The position numbers were made by a program, and so were the translations under genes. A stretch of DNA of 35,880 bases. Source: DATJHM01 sp035493895. Lineage in GTDB: Bacteria > Chloroflexota > Ktedonobacteria > Ktedonobacterales > Ktedonobacteraceae. The notes under the pieces were generated by a model that had not been told where the DNA came from, searched no databases, and worked only from the letters and a program-made list of their open reading frames with translations. Location of the stretch: positions 1 to 35,880 of the forward strand of contig DATJHM010000033.1 in assembly GCA_035493895.1 (NCBI GenBank). The letters run 5' to 3'. The first letter of the stretch is position 1. Each line of letters starts with the position of its first letter. This document shows positions 7,637-15,605 of this stretch, in pieces.

Positions 7637-8071
7637 GTGGACGAGGAATTTCTAGAAATGGCTCTCCGCTCAGAAACCAATTTTGCACGTTTACAGAAAT
7701 TTCTTGATGCAGGCTATCAAGGCCTCTATCTGCTCACCGAGGATCAAATACGTACTCGTAAGGGGCTGCAACCTGATGATTTTATTCTGGACTGGATGAA
7801 TAGTGAGGAACTTTCTGCCAATCTTCAGCGCATTGATTTTACAGCACAACGGATCAAAGATGAGCAGATACGAGGATGGCAGAACATCAACCGGGTTCAT
7901 TTTGAGGTAGGGCGAGCGATTCGCCAAGCAATAAAACAATCAGGTGGTATTCTGCCCGAGGATCAATCCACACCAGAGAAAAGCATTCAGCAGGTTCAGC
8001 GCGAAGCACAAAAACAGCTTGAGAAGGGCCAGCAGCCATCGATCTTTAACATACTCGAGGAAGAACCATAG
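7637..8071 (+). CDS. DinD C-terminal-half paralogue
   Basis: This 144-residue protein aligns with only the second half of DinD. FLDAGYQGLYLLTEDQIRTR, then KGL and LDWMNSEELSAN correspond to the dinD-encoded IFIDAGYLGLHRHTLQELKE region. NRVHFEVGRAIRQAI matches NAHYFVGDQIRQTI. The BRO-N-like DNA-binding half is absent. It starts at GTG 7637, nine bases after an AAAGGAG overlapping the dinD stop, so it is set up as a coupled gene rather than loose debris. It may be a partner or dominant-negative form of DinD, or the relic of a second dinD. Sequence divergence from the first copy argues against a recent duplication. Confidence 0.75.
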   Translation: MDEEFLEMALRSETNFARLQKFLDAGYQGLYLLTEDQIRTRKGLQPDDFILDWMNSEELSANLQRIDFTAQRIKDEQIRGWQNINRVHFEVGRAIRQAIKQSGGILPEDQSTPEKSIQQVQREAQKQLEKGQQPSIFNILEEEP

Positions 8072-8261
8072 TTCCTCATCAAGGACTATGACTACACTAC
8101 TATTATTACCTTTTGATAACTTTAGCTATGGGGAGGAAGCAGGTCGCAAGTTGATGAGCCCAGTTTGGGAACCATTGTATGAGAGAGAAATCTGATTCAA
8201 AAGTTGTCTCGGTGCATAACGATCGAAACAGAGAACTTCATTCTGATGGAGGCAGCATTCT

Positions 8262-8627
8262 ATGAGCGATGTACAACACAAAGGACCGATCTTTATCTAT
8301 ATGGTCCGGGGCACACGCGATCACCTGCATATTGCAACAGCGGTGAATATGGAAGAAAAGCTCGAGGCGATTAATCGTGGTGACGGCCCAGTGTCATTAC
8401 GACCATATGCTCCTGTTGAGTTGGTGTATGTGCGCAAATTCTCGAATTATAGTGAGGTTCGCTCTGTCCTCAAAAAGCTCAAAGGCTCTACTCGCGAACG
8501 GAAAGAGCGCCTGATTGCGGCGTTTTTACAAGCATGGGATGCGAGCGGCGAGAGAAGCATCGAACAAGCCTGTGCGATAAGCGAGTGTATCGGGTATCCT
8601 TCATCAAAAAACAGCGGGAAGACGTGA
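8262..8627 (+). CDS. Degenerate GIY-YIG-like protein
   Basis: The 121-residue product follows the outline of small stand-alone GIY-YIG (UPF0213/YhbQ-like) proteins. PIFIYMVRG is the first strand, DHLHIATAVNMEEKLEAIN is the second strand and helix, APVELVYVRKFSNYSEVRSV follows, and a GSTRERKERLI-type helix ends the domain. The signature residues are not canonical: GIY reads FIY, YIG reads HIA, and the usual catalytic Arg of the following helix is not evident. It is therefore probably non-nucleolytic or a very divergent member. GGAGG sits nine bases before the ATG. It lies 190 bp downstream of the DinD pair on the same strand. Confidence 0.6.
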   Translation: MSDVQHKGPIFIYMVRGTRDHLHIATAVNMEEKLEAINRGDGPVSLRPYAPVELVYVRKFSNYSEVRSVLKKLKGSTRERKERLIAAFLQAWDASGERSIEQACAISECIGYPSSKNSGKT

Positions 8628-8983
8628 TCGGCCTGCCGGTACCCTCCTGTGTGCTTCCCCGAAGGGAGCGACAAATGGTGGTCCCTGTGAGGCATCCAGA
8701 TCTATTGCAAGTCCGGTTCATGACATGGCAGTGCCCTCGATCTGTGTCAGCTCTCATGTCCACTTTTCGTCTCTCCTTGAGAAGGCAGACAGAAAAACGA
8801 TATGCGGAGCGAGACCTCCTCATCTAACACTTCACGCCGTTGGGGAGTTCAAACTGGCAAACGTTGGGGTCCAAACGGGCTAAAAATGCTCTAAATCCTT
8901 GCAAAGTTTTTGGGAATTAGGTACGCTTAAAGGAAGCAACCACATCTGAAGCGACCGCCATGATATCGGGAGGCAGAGGGAGC
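8628..8983 (+). other. Spacer with directly repeated IS-end motif
   Basis: No supported gene was found. Two imperfect direct repeats, CGTTGGGGAGTTCAAACTGG at 8838 and CGTTGGGGTCCAAACGGGC at 8862, are followed by similar A-rich tails. They lie about 100-145 bp upstream of the integrase-core transposase start and have the look of transposase-binding repeats at an IS left end. Confidence 0.45.
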
Positions 8984-10120
8984 ATGCCTGGACCGAAACG
9001 CAATCGCCGTGAGCGGACGGATGAGTGGGCTTCTATCAAACAGTACACACTCTGGCCTGAGCAGGAATTGTATGAGGCGATCAGGCCCCTAGTCCTTTAC
9101 CATGAAACCGCAGGGGAGCGGGCGAAAGAAACCGATATCCCTCAACGGACGCTGGCCCGAAAAGTAGATGAGTTTGAACGCTACGGAATGCAAAGCTTGT
9201 TTGCATCTGGAGAGCAAGGTGGGGCGAGAGAAACAGGCAAGACGCTGCCGCCAGAGATCCGACAACTCATTGTTGACCTTCATTTTGATCTGCCTTCGAT
9301 GAGCTGGCGCGAGATTGCTGAAATTTGCTACATCCGGTATGGCAGAAGGCCAGATCATAAGAGCGTCAAGCACATTGCCACATCTGACCTGAAACCCTCC
9401 CTCTCAACTCGACGATATCAGCCTTGGCATCTGATACCCAACCCGGCAGAACGCAAAATAGCAGTCATCCAATTGCATGCAGATGGCTGGTCGATCACCT
9501 CTATTGCTGAGTATCTAGAGACTTCACGGCACACCATTTACGACACACTCAAGCGATGGCATGATGAGGGAGTTGCTGGTTTAGATGCCAAGCCAAAAAC
9601 GAACAAGGGGGTACGCAAAACCACACTCAAGATCCGCAACGAGATCCGCAAGCTTCAGGAGAATCCCCTGCTGGGCGAGTACCGCGTCCATACCGCACTC
9701 AAACGCGAGGGCATCCTTGCCAGCCCCGCGACCTGTGGTCGAATCATGGCAGCGAACCGGCGACTCTATGGACTGGAAAAGCCAAAGCGAGAGCCGAGTG
9801 CCAAGCTTGAGATGCCATTCAAGGCGATGAGGCGTCATCAGTATTGGAGCGCAGATATTCGATATGTCGAAGAATACTTACTTCCTGATCCCCGGCCTGT
9901 GTATGTCATTACCATTTTTGAAAATTTCTCAAGGGCTGTTCTCTCCTCCACGATCTCACCAACTCAGAACCAATGGGACTACCTTGCGGTCTTAGTCGAT
10001 GCCATTCGTCGCTATGGGACACCTGAAGCTCTCGTTACTGACGGGGGAGGTCAGTTCTACTCCAATATGGCCCTCGAACTGTATGGGCTGCTGGATATAC
10101 TAGTTAGCGCCAGTAGCTGA
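8984..10120 (+). pseudogene. Truncated integrase-core (IS481/IS3-like) transposase
   Basis: Three parts are visible. An N-terminal helix-turn-helix region lies around residues 35-75. A second HTH includes IAVIQLHADGWSITSIAEYL and ETSRHTIYDTLKRWHDEGV. An rve integrase core has HQYWSADIRYVEE (first Asp) and EALVTDGGGQFYSN (second Asp). The protein stops ten residues after LELYGLLDI, before the expected third catalytic residue (Glu) and the C-terminal region, so the 3' end is lost and the enzyme should be inactive. ATG 8984 is preferred because GGAGG (8969-8973) precedes it; an in-frame start at 8960 exists. The break falls in the 140 bp before the tyrosine recombinase gene. Confidence 0.8.
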
Positions 10121-10261
10121 TCATTCTCTACTATCGTAGCTCTTATCTAGAGTCAGAGATCTGCGAAGACATCTGTCACTGACATCTATCTTTCTCCCGA
10201 AGTTACTGATTTTGTGTCCTTCATATACTGTAAAGAGAAACATGTGAGGAGGGGGAAATAC

Positions 10262-11575
10262 GTGCGAGTTACGGAGCGCATCCAAGGACGATTTGTTTCC
10301 ACTTATGGAATGAAGAAAGTCGTCTGTCTTCCAGAAAGCCGCTATGAACTCATCATTGTAGATTGCAGTGGTAAGCCCGTTTCCCACCTGACAGAATGGT
10401 ATCGACTTCGCAAACAACCAGGCTGCGATGGCACAAGACGAACCTATCTCAATTTCCTCTTACCATTTTTTTGCTATCTCCTCAAGAACGGAGCCGATTG
10501 GAATCGCGAGCCGGAATATATTCGTGCTCAGATCAAAACGTTCTTGCGCGAAGAAACTGCGTGCCAGGTCGCTCGTGATCACGATACAGATGGCTACCGG
10601 GTCCAGCTCTCAGGTGCATCTGTGCTTTCGCAGAGTAGTATGCGCGTCCTCTTTGCGGCTTTACGGGACTTTTATCTGGTGATGCATGATGCTGGTTTGT
10701 ATGCCTACACGAATCCCATGCAATCAGAACTGCTGAGCAAATGGAAGCGTGAACATTTGAAGGCTGTTGCCAATCGTGGGGCTCCCGATCATGCTGGGAT
10801 TCGGGGCGAGACAAGGAGAGAAACAAGGTCATATTCCACGACGTTTTTCCGGCTCAAGCGAAAACACATGTGGCAGCCAGCTCTTGCCTTGGAGCCAGAT
10901 CTCGTTCTGCAACGTTTGCACGATGCCATCACCTTCATGATACAGCATACCCAGACGCAACGTGACCGTGTGATCCTCCTGCTGCTGAACCAGACAGGTG
11001 CTCGTCTCTCAGAAATCTTGGGCTTGACTGCTGGTGGCTATCGCAAGGCTCGGCATGCCTGCCGGGCACTTGTTACGAACAAAGGGAGTTTGGGACGCGA
11101 AGAGAAAACCATTTACTTCACCCCTGAGATTGAACGCGCGCTCCATCTCTACATCCGTACCGAGCGAGTCCATCACGACCCACAAGGACGCAAGCGACTC
11201 GAAGCGTTAGCAGACCACGAGCCGCTGTTTTTGACTCGACGAGGAACACCTTACACCCGTTCGAGCTGGTACTATCATTGGAGCCAGTGGCTTGCTTCCG
11301 TTCCTCCCGATGAGTACACTGGTACCCTGGGTCCAGTGGTGTTCACCGCACACGATATTCGCCATGTCTTCGTCTCTCGCATCATCAGACAAATGAAGCG
11401 TAAGTATGCTCATGATGCGACAAAGCAGGCTGCGTTGCAGTGGGCATTACAGCAGTGTATGGGCTGGCGGAGTCCCTTGACCGTTCTCTGTTACGATCAC
11501 TCAGAATCAGATCGTGAACGCTTGGAGCAATTTGACCCACGGGATGCGCAACGAGAATCCCTAGCAGAACAATAA
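10262..11575 (+). CDS. Tyrosine recombinase / phage-type integrase
   Basis: This 437-residue protein has a core-binding domain (about 55-170) and a C-terminal catalytic domain. The catalytic tetrad can be read as Arg in LNQTGARLSEILGLT, H-x-x-R in VFTAHDIRHVFVSRII, and the nucleophilic Tyr in MGWRSPLTVLCYDHS. GTG 10262 is preferred because GAGGAGGGGG (10246-10255) lies just before it; an in-frame GTG at 10214 would add 16 residues. TATACT at 10224-10229 is a possible -10 box. It appears intact. The gene follows a broken transposase and precedes a complete DDE transposase. No att repeats were identified, so whether it is an integron-like, phage or transposon recombinase is unresolved. Confidence 0.85.
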   Translation: MRVTERIQGRFVSTYGMKKVVCLPESRYELIIVDCSGKPVSHLTEWYRLRKQPGCDGTRRTYLNFLLPFFCYLLKNGADWNREPEYIRAQIKTFLREETACQVARDHDTDGYRVQLSGASVLSQSSMRVLFAALRDFYLVMHDAGLYAYTNPMQSELLSKWKREHLKAVANRGAPDHAGIRGETRRETRSYSTTFFRLKRKHMWQPALALEPDLVLQRLHDAITFMIQHTQTQRDRVILLLLNQTGARLSEILGLTAGGYRKARHACRALVTNKGSLGREEKTIYFTPEIERALHLYIRTERVHHDPQGRKRLEALADHEPLFLTRRGTPYTRSSWYYHWSQWLASVPPDEYTGTLGPVVFTAHDIRHVFVSRIIRQMKRKYAHDATKQAALQWALQQCMGWRSPLTVLCYDHSESDRERLEQFDPRDAQRESLAEQ

Positions 11576-11593
11576 CTGGTAATTGAACGAAAA

Positions 11594-11648
11594 ATGTGTC
11601 TCCCTGAGAGAAGAAAACATCAACCATTCTCAAGCAAGGAGGACACAT
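11594..11648 (+). promoter_or_regulatory. Inverted repeat that can mask the transposase ribosome binding site
   Basis: ATGTGTC-TCC (11594-11603) can pair with GGA-GGACACAT (11638-11648). The right arm contains the AAGGAGG that serves the transposase ATG at 11656. The left arm also fits as the outer end of the IS. Transcripts entering from the upstream recombinase gene would fold this hairpin and hide the ribosome binding site, a control known for other insertion sequences. Confidence 0.45.
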
Positions 11649-13668
11649 CCATAGTATGACCAATGCATCACTCACTGTTCAAATTACCCCCGAATCCCAA
11701 CCCTCCACACCATCCTGGATGGGAGAAGCCGCAGCGTTTGCCCAGGTGCTCACACTGGACGCCATTGCCGAGCAGGTCCGTTTTGCCCGTGCTCGATTTG
11801 GTCTCTATGACCTGATCGATTTTGTCGCCGTCTTGATCGGATATCTGCTCTCGGACAAACCGACCCTGCTGGCTTTTTATCAACGGCTTGCTCCGTTTGC
11901 CGAGCCTTTTCTGGCCCTGTTTGGCCGCCAGCGCTTGCCCCATCGCTCGACGCTTTCACGTTTTCTTGCGGCTCTGGATCAGCCTGCGGTCGAAGCACTG
12001 CGCACGGTGTTTGAGCACGATCTGCAGGCCCGCACACCATTTGCTTCCCCTGGTGGAGTGGTTGATCGAAGAGCACATACCTGGACCATCATCGATATCG
12101 ATGGCACCCGATGCGCTGCTCGTCAGCGTGCCCTGCCGCATACGGAGGCGCTGCCCGCTCCTCATCGCCGTTTTGATCAGGTGTGCGCGAAAGGATATCA
12201 GGGCCGCAAACGAGGAGAAGTCGTTCGCACGCGGACCATCGTCCTGCAGGCCCATACCCATCAACAGCTCGCCACGTTTGGGGGGCCTGGCAACGGCGAT
12301 TACCGTGGCGAGTTGCAACGAGCGCTTGAAGTCATCACCGCCTATGCGAGGCAGGCTGGGCTTCCTCTTCCCTCCATACTCATTCGCCTCGATGGCTTGT
12401 ACGGAGATGCTGCACCGCTCACCGATGTCCTTTCTGCCGGTCTGGGCGTGATCGTCAGGAGCCGGGCGTACCATCTGCTCGATCTGGAAGTGGTCAAGCA
12501 GCAGCTAGCGGCTCCCCCGGATCAGGTCAGTGTGCATCCGGAAAGTGGGACGCCCCGTGCCCTCTACGATTGTCCATCCGTTCCCCTCAGTCCTGCTGGA
12601 CGGCACGTGCGTCTGGTCATTGCGACCCATCCTGCTGCTGGATCTCCCCCCACAATTGGCACACAGCGCGACGCAATGGTCTACGAGCTGTTTGTCAGCA
12701 CCCTGCCTTCTCTCGCTTTTACCGCCTCCGATGTGCTGGATCTGTATCTGCATCGCGGTTCCTTTGAGACCGTCCTCGCTGATGAAGACAAAGAGCAGGA
12801 GTCGGATCGCTGGTATTCTCACACGCACTGGGGTCAGGAGTTTGCCCAGATCCTGGCTCAATGGGTGTGGAATCTGCGATTGGAATTGGGCCACACCCTT
12901 GCTCCATCCCCACTGCGGACCACCGAGTTCGCTCCTGCTCATCCCACGGAGCCCACCGATGAGCCACCCGCAGAGACCACTCCCACTCAACTATCTCCTG
13001 CCGAAGTGTATGGACCTCCTCAATGGGCTGGGGCCTCCTTTACCCATGGCTTTCCCGGTTCAGCCTTCACCTTGCAACCCGATGGCACGCTGCGCTGCCC
13101 TGCTGATCACCCCTTGTATCCGCAAGAACGACGCCCCGAGTGCAATGGCTCTGTGCGGGTCTTGTATGCCGCACGGATTGGCGATTGTCGATCCTGCCCC
13201 TTACGAGCACACTGCCAGGAGAGTACGACCACGCGGAAACCACGACGAGTCAGTGCGGTGCTCCATCCGCTTGCTGCCTCTCCTGCAGAGGCTTCTCCTG
13301 CACTTGCCCCCCTTGTATCACTTCCCTCAGCACCGCTGCTCTGGCTGGACTGGCCACGATGTGCTCTCCGGCGTGCCTGGTTGGCACGTATCCGTAGCGA
13401 AGCGGTCGAGGTGACGCTCTCTGCTGCTGCCGCGCCTGCAGCCATGCGCGCTTCTGCTGAGATCGTCCTCACTCGGGCTCAGCGGGCACATTGGCGCTTC
13501 TCCTGGCAGGAACGTTTTGCACGCAACCAACGCTCGGCTCTGGCTCCACTCGTGACGATCACCCTTCACGGTCTTCCTGCCATATTTGCCTCTTCCTTCG
13601 GTTTCACGCTCCTGGCTACCGCCTAAACCCGCTCTTCACCTGATCTCTTCCCCAAGGACGGCTACACA
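11595..13668 (+). mobile_element. Probable complete insertion sequence carrying a DDE transposase
   Basis: The single transposase gene (11656-13626) is flanked by short imperfect inverted ends. The left end reads TGTGTCTCCCTGAGAGAAGA from 11595. The inverted right end reads TGTGTAGCCGTCCTTGGGGA back from 13668. The match is imperfect and no target-site duplication was found, so the boundaries are tentative. Confidence 0.4.
11656..13626 (+). CDS. DDE transposase (IS4/IS1182-like, family uncertain)
   Basis: This 656-residue protein has an N-terminal helical domain (about 20-110), then a DDE core. The first Asp lies in TIIDIDGTRCAARQRALP, a second in ILIRLDGLYGDAAPL, and a Glu-containing segment reads DLYLHRGSFETVLADEDKEQ. 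The core ends with WGQEFAQILAQWVWNLRLEL, typical of IS4-type cores with a long beta-strand insertion. A C-terminal cysteine cluster (GDCRSCPLRAHCQ) resembles the zinc-binding tail of IS1182-type enzymes. The reading frame is intact. The ribosome binding site AAGGAGG is 13-14 bases from the ATG, longer than usual, and is part of a possible hairpin. Confidence 0.85.
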   Translation: MTNASLTVQITPESQPSTPSWMGEAAAFAQVLTLDAIAEQVRFARARFGLYDLIDFVAVLIGYLLSDKPTLLAFYQRLAPFAEPFLALFGRQRLPHRSTLSRFLAALDQPAVEALRTVFEHDLQARTPFASPGGVVDRRAHTWTIIDIDGTRCAARQRALPHTEALPAPHRRFDQVCAKGYQGRKRGEVVRTRTIVLQAHTHQQLATFGGPGNGDYRGELQRALEVITAYARQAGLPLPSILIRLDGLYGDAAPLTDVLSAGLGVIVRSRAYHLLDLEVVKQQLAAPPDQVSVHPESGTPRALYDCPSVPLSPAGRHVRLVIATHPAAGSPPTIGTQRDAMVYELFVSTLPSLAFTASDVLDLYLHRGSFETVLADEDKEQESDRWYSHTHWGQEFAQILAQWVWNLRLELGHTLAPSPLRTTEFAPAHPTEPTDEPPAETTPTQLSPAEVYGPPQWAGASFTHGFPGSAFTLQPDGTLRCPADHPLYPQERRPECNGSVRVLYAARIGDCRSCPLRAHCQESTTTRKPRRVSAVLHPLAASPAEASPALAPLVSLPSAPLLWLDWPRCALRRAWLARIRSEAVEVTLSAAAAPAAMRASAEIVLTRAQRAHWRFSWQERFARNQRSALAPLVTITLHGLPAIFASSFGFTLLATA

Positions 13669-13807
13669 GATCGCAGTTCCTGTATTGATGTCTCTCAATG
13701 CATGGTCATCTTGATCTCATTCCCGCGCCATCTGGAAACACTGCTTGAGCTTATCTCGTTGCGCATCCCGTGGGACACTGCTCTCCAAGAGCCACTACGA
13801 TGTTTGC

Positions 13808-14047
13808 TTAGCGTGGGAGATAGGCCAACTGAGAGAGTCTCAGTCCGTCATATTCTCCTCGATGGATCTTCCGGTGGCAGTCTGAGCAGACGGGAACTTG
13901 CTTTCGGTTCATTGCTCGTAAGAGTCGGTTAAAACCGATAGCTTCCCGCTTGTTGCTCAACTTCCGAATGTGTCGGACATGGTGCATTTCGATCTGCCCC
14001 TCTGCTTTACCACAGATGCAGCAGGGTTTTCCTCCACGATGTTTCAC
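13808..14047 (-). pseudogene. C-terminal HNH fragment of a group II intron-encoded protein
   Basis: The 79 residues begin at the HNH endonuclease zinc motif, KPCCICGKAEGQIEMHHVRH, continue with NRLLRAMNRKQVPVCSDCHR, and end KIHRGEYDGL. This matches the DNA-endonuclease tail of group II intron reverse transcriptases. The reverse transcriptase and maturase domains that should lie upstream (higher coordinates) are gone, and the MFS gene begins there instead. No clear intron domain V was found to the left (13627-13807), so the intron is a fragment. It belongs to a different, oppositely oriented copy from the reverse transcriptase fragment at 19403. Confidence 0.8.
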
Positions 14048-14062
14048 CGCAACTCATGCCTG

Positions 14063-15403
14063 CTACTCAACATTCATGACCGTCATTGACTCCGCGAGGC
14101 TTTTCTCCGCCGATTTGCGCAGAAGCCAACCACCAATTGCTGCGACCAGGCACGGAATACTCCCGATCAAGAATGCGATTGGTGCGCCGAAGAGTGTCGT
14201 CAGGACCCCTGCGAGGAGGTTTCCCACCATGCTGCCCGCGTACACTAGCAGGTACGCACTCATCACTCTGCCGCGCAGAGCATTGGGTGTGACCACTTGT
14301 ATGGTGGTGTTAGCCGTGGCCGTCACTACGATCTGCACGAATCCCACACCAATAAGCAAGGGGAACGAAAGAAGGTAGAAGGGAGAGAGCGCAAAAACAA
14401 TCTCCAGCCCGCTGAACACGAACGCCGCAATCAGGAGAAAGCGAATGCTTGGTTTGCGATTCCCCCAGGCGACCCACAGCGCTGAGAACAGAGCGCCCAG
14501 CCCATAGGCCGCTGAGATGAAGCCGTACCCCTCCGATCCTACATGGAAGACATCGGTGGCAAACACAGGCAGCATGACATTGAAATTGATCCCGAACAAC
14601 ATGATCACCCCAACGACTCCGAGGACCAGCAGGATGGTTGGCATGTGCCAGATGTAGACCAGACCCTCGTGCAAGCTCTGGAAGGTGAGGCGTTTTTGAT
14701 CGTCCGCTCGTCTCCTGGGCAAGGCGTGCGACATTCGTTGATCGATCATGATCAGCCCGATGATGACGGCGAGAAAACTGATGGCATTCAGCAGAAAAAG
14801 CGGCGCAACGCCGAGCCAGGCGATGAGCACACCACCGAGGCCTGGCCCCAGCACACGGGCCAGATTGGCGAGCGACGAGTTGAGCGCGATGGCATTCGGC
14901 AGATCTTCGCGGCCCACCATTTCACCCACGAATGCCTGCCGTGTGGGCGAATCAAGTGCATTCGTGATGCCCAGCAGCGCTGCCAGCAGCATGATATGCC
15001 AGATGTGTACCGTTCCCGTTGCCACCAGGAGCCACATGATGGCAGCCTGAATAAGCGCAACGGACTGTGTCACGAGCAACATGGTGCGTTTGGGCATCCG
15101 ATCAGCCAGCACACCGCCAACGAGTGAGAACACCATCACGGGCAAGTATTGCAGCACGCCCACCAGCCCGAGCAGCCACGCGCTGTGGGTCAGTTCCAGG
15201 ATCAGCCATGCCTGCGCGGTTATCTGCATAAAAGTCCCGATCTGTGAAATCATCTGACCGAAAAAGAACAGACGATAATTACGGTGTCGCAAAGCGAGAA
15301 ACGTTCGCCGCAGGCCCCTGGCTGGTGCACTGGCCTGCGGCTCCTGTTCGATGAGAGCTTCAGGCATCGCCTGAGCCTTTTTGTCAGAATCAATTGGTTG
15401 CAT
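14063..15403 (-). CDS. MFS exporter (EntS/MFS_3 type)
   Basis: This 446-residue major facilitator protein has twelve predicted helices. It opens with RHRNYRLFFFGQMISQIGTF and MQITAQAWLILELT, typical of the MFS_3/EntS group, and the loop GGVLADRMPKRTML is the motif A position. LLGITNALDSPTRQAFVGEM and RVLGPGLGGVLIAWLG are also characteristic. The family exports siderophores or drugs; the substrate here is unknown. ATG 15403 (MQPIDSDKK) is preferred to an in-frame ATG nine codons upstream, because those extra codons consist of a tandem 17-bp repeat. It appears intact. The intron HNH fragment lies 16 bp beyond its stop. Confidence 0.88.
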   Translation of the reverse strand: MQPIDSDKKAQAMPEALIEQEPQASAPARGLRRTFLALRHRNYRLFFFGQMISQIGTFMQITAQAWLILELTHSAWLLGLVGVLQYLPVMVFSLVGGVLADRMPKRTMLLVTQSVALIQAAIMWLLVATGTVHIWHIMLLAALLGITNALDSPTRQAFVGEMVGREDLPNAIALNSSLANLARVLGPGLGGVLIAWLGVAPLFLLNAISFLAVIIGLIMIDQRMSHALPRRRADDQKRLTFQSLHEGLVYIWHMPTILLVLGVVGVIMLFGINFNVMLPVFATDVFHVGSEGYGFISAAYGLGALFSALWVAWGNRKPSIRFLLIAAFVFSGLEIVFALSPFYLLSFPLLIGVGFVQIVVTATANTTIQVVTPNALRGRVMSAYLLVYAGSMVGNLLAGVLTTLFGAPIAFLIGSIPCLVAAIGGWLLRKSAEKSLAESMTVMNVE

Positions 15404-15437
15404 AAAAGTCCACTCCACAGAAAAGTCCACTCCACAG
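15404..15437 (-). repeat. Two tandem 17-bp repeats over the MFS ribosome binding site
   Basis: AAAAGTCCACTCCACAG occurs twice head to tail (15404-15420 and 15421-15437). On the coding strand it contains GTGGAG just before the MFS ATG. The duplication therefore copies the translation start region and may be phase-variable by copy number, although two copies alone are weak evidence. Confidence 0.5.
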
Positions 15438-15605
15438 ACGACGCGCTCTCTCCAGGCAAGGGGAAAATGCGAGCATGTATCTCAGCATCATTGGTGAGGA
15501 TTGGCATTGGGTACAGAGAGAGGAAACAGCCGATGGTGATTTCTCTCTTAGCTGTGCTGTTTTTCCGCAAGAGATAAGCATATCAGTACATTAATCAAGT
15601 CCTGA

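Noticed and set aside
8534..8827. Rightward frame overlapping the end of the GIY-YIG-like gene
   Set aside because: Its Arg/Ser-rich translation has no family resemblance and overlaps a better-supported frame.
11956..13472. Several long frames on both strands inside the DDE transposase gene
   Set aside because: They are shadows of a GC-rich coding region; only the plus-strand frame from 11656 has transposase motifs.
14543..15127. Rightward frame rich in His, Asp and Gln opposite the MFS gene
   Set aside because: The composition is that of an antisense reading of membrane-protein codons; the leftward frame has clear MFS motifs.
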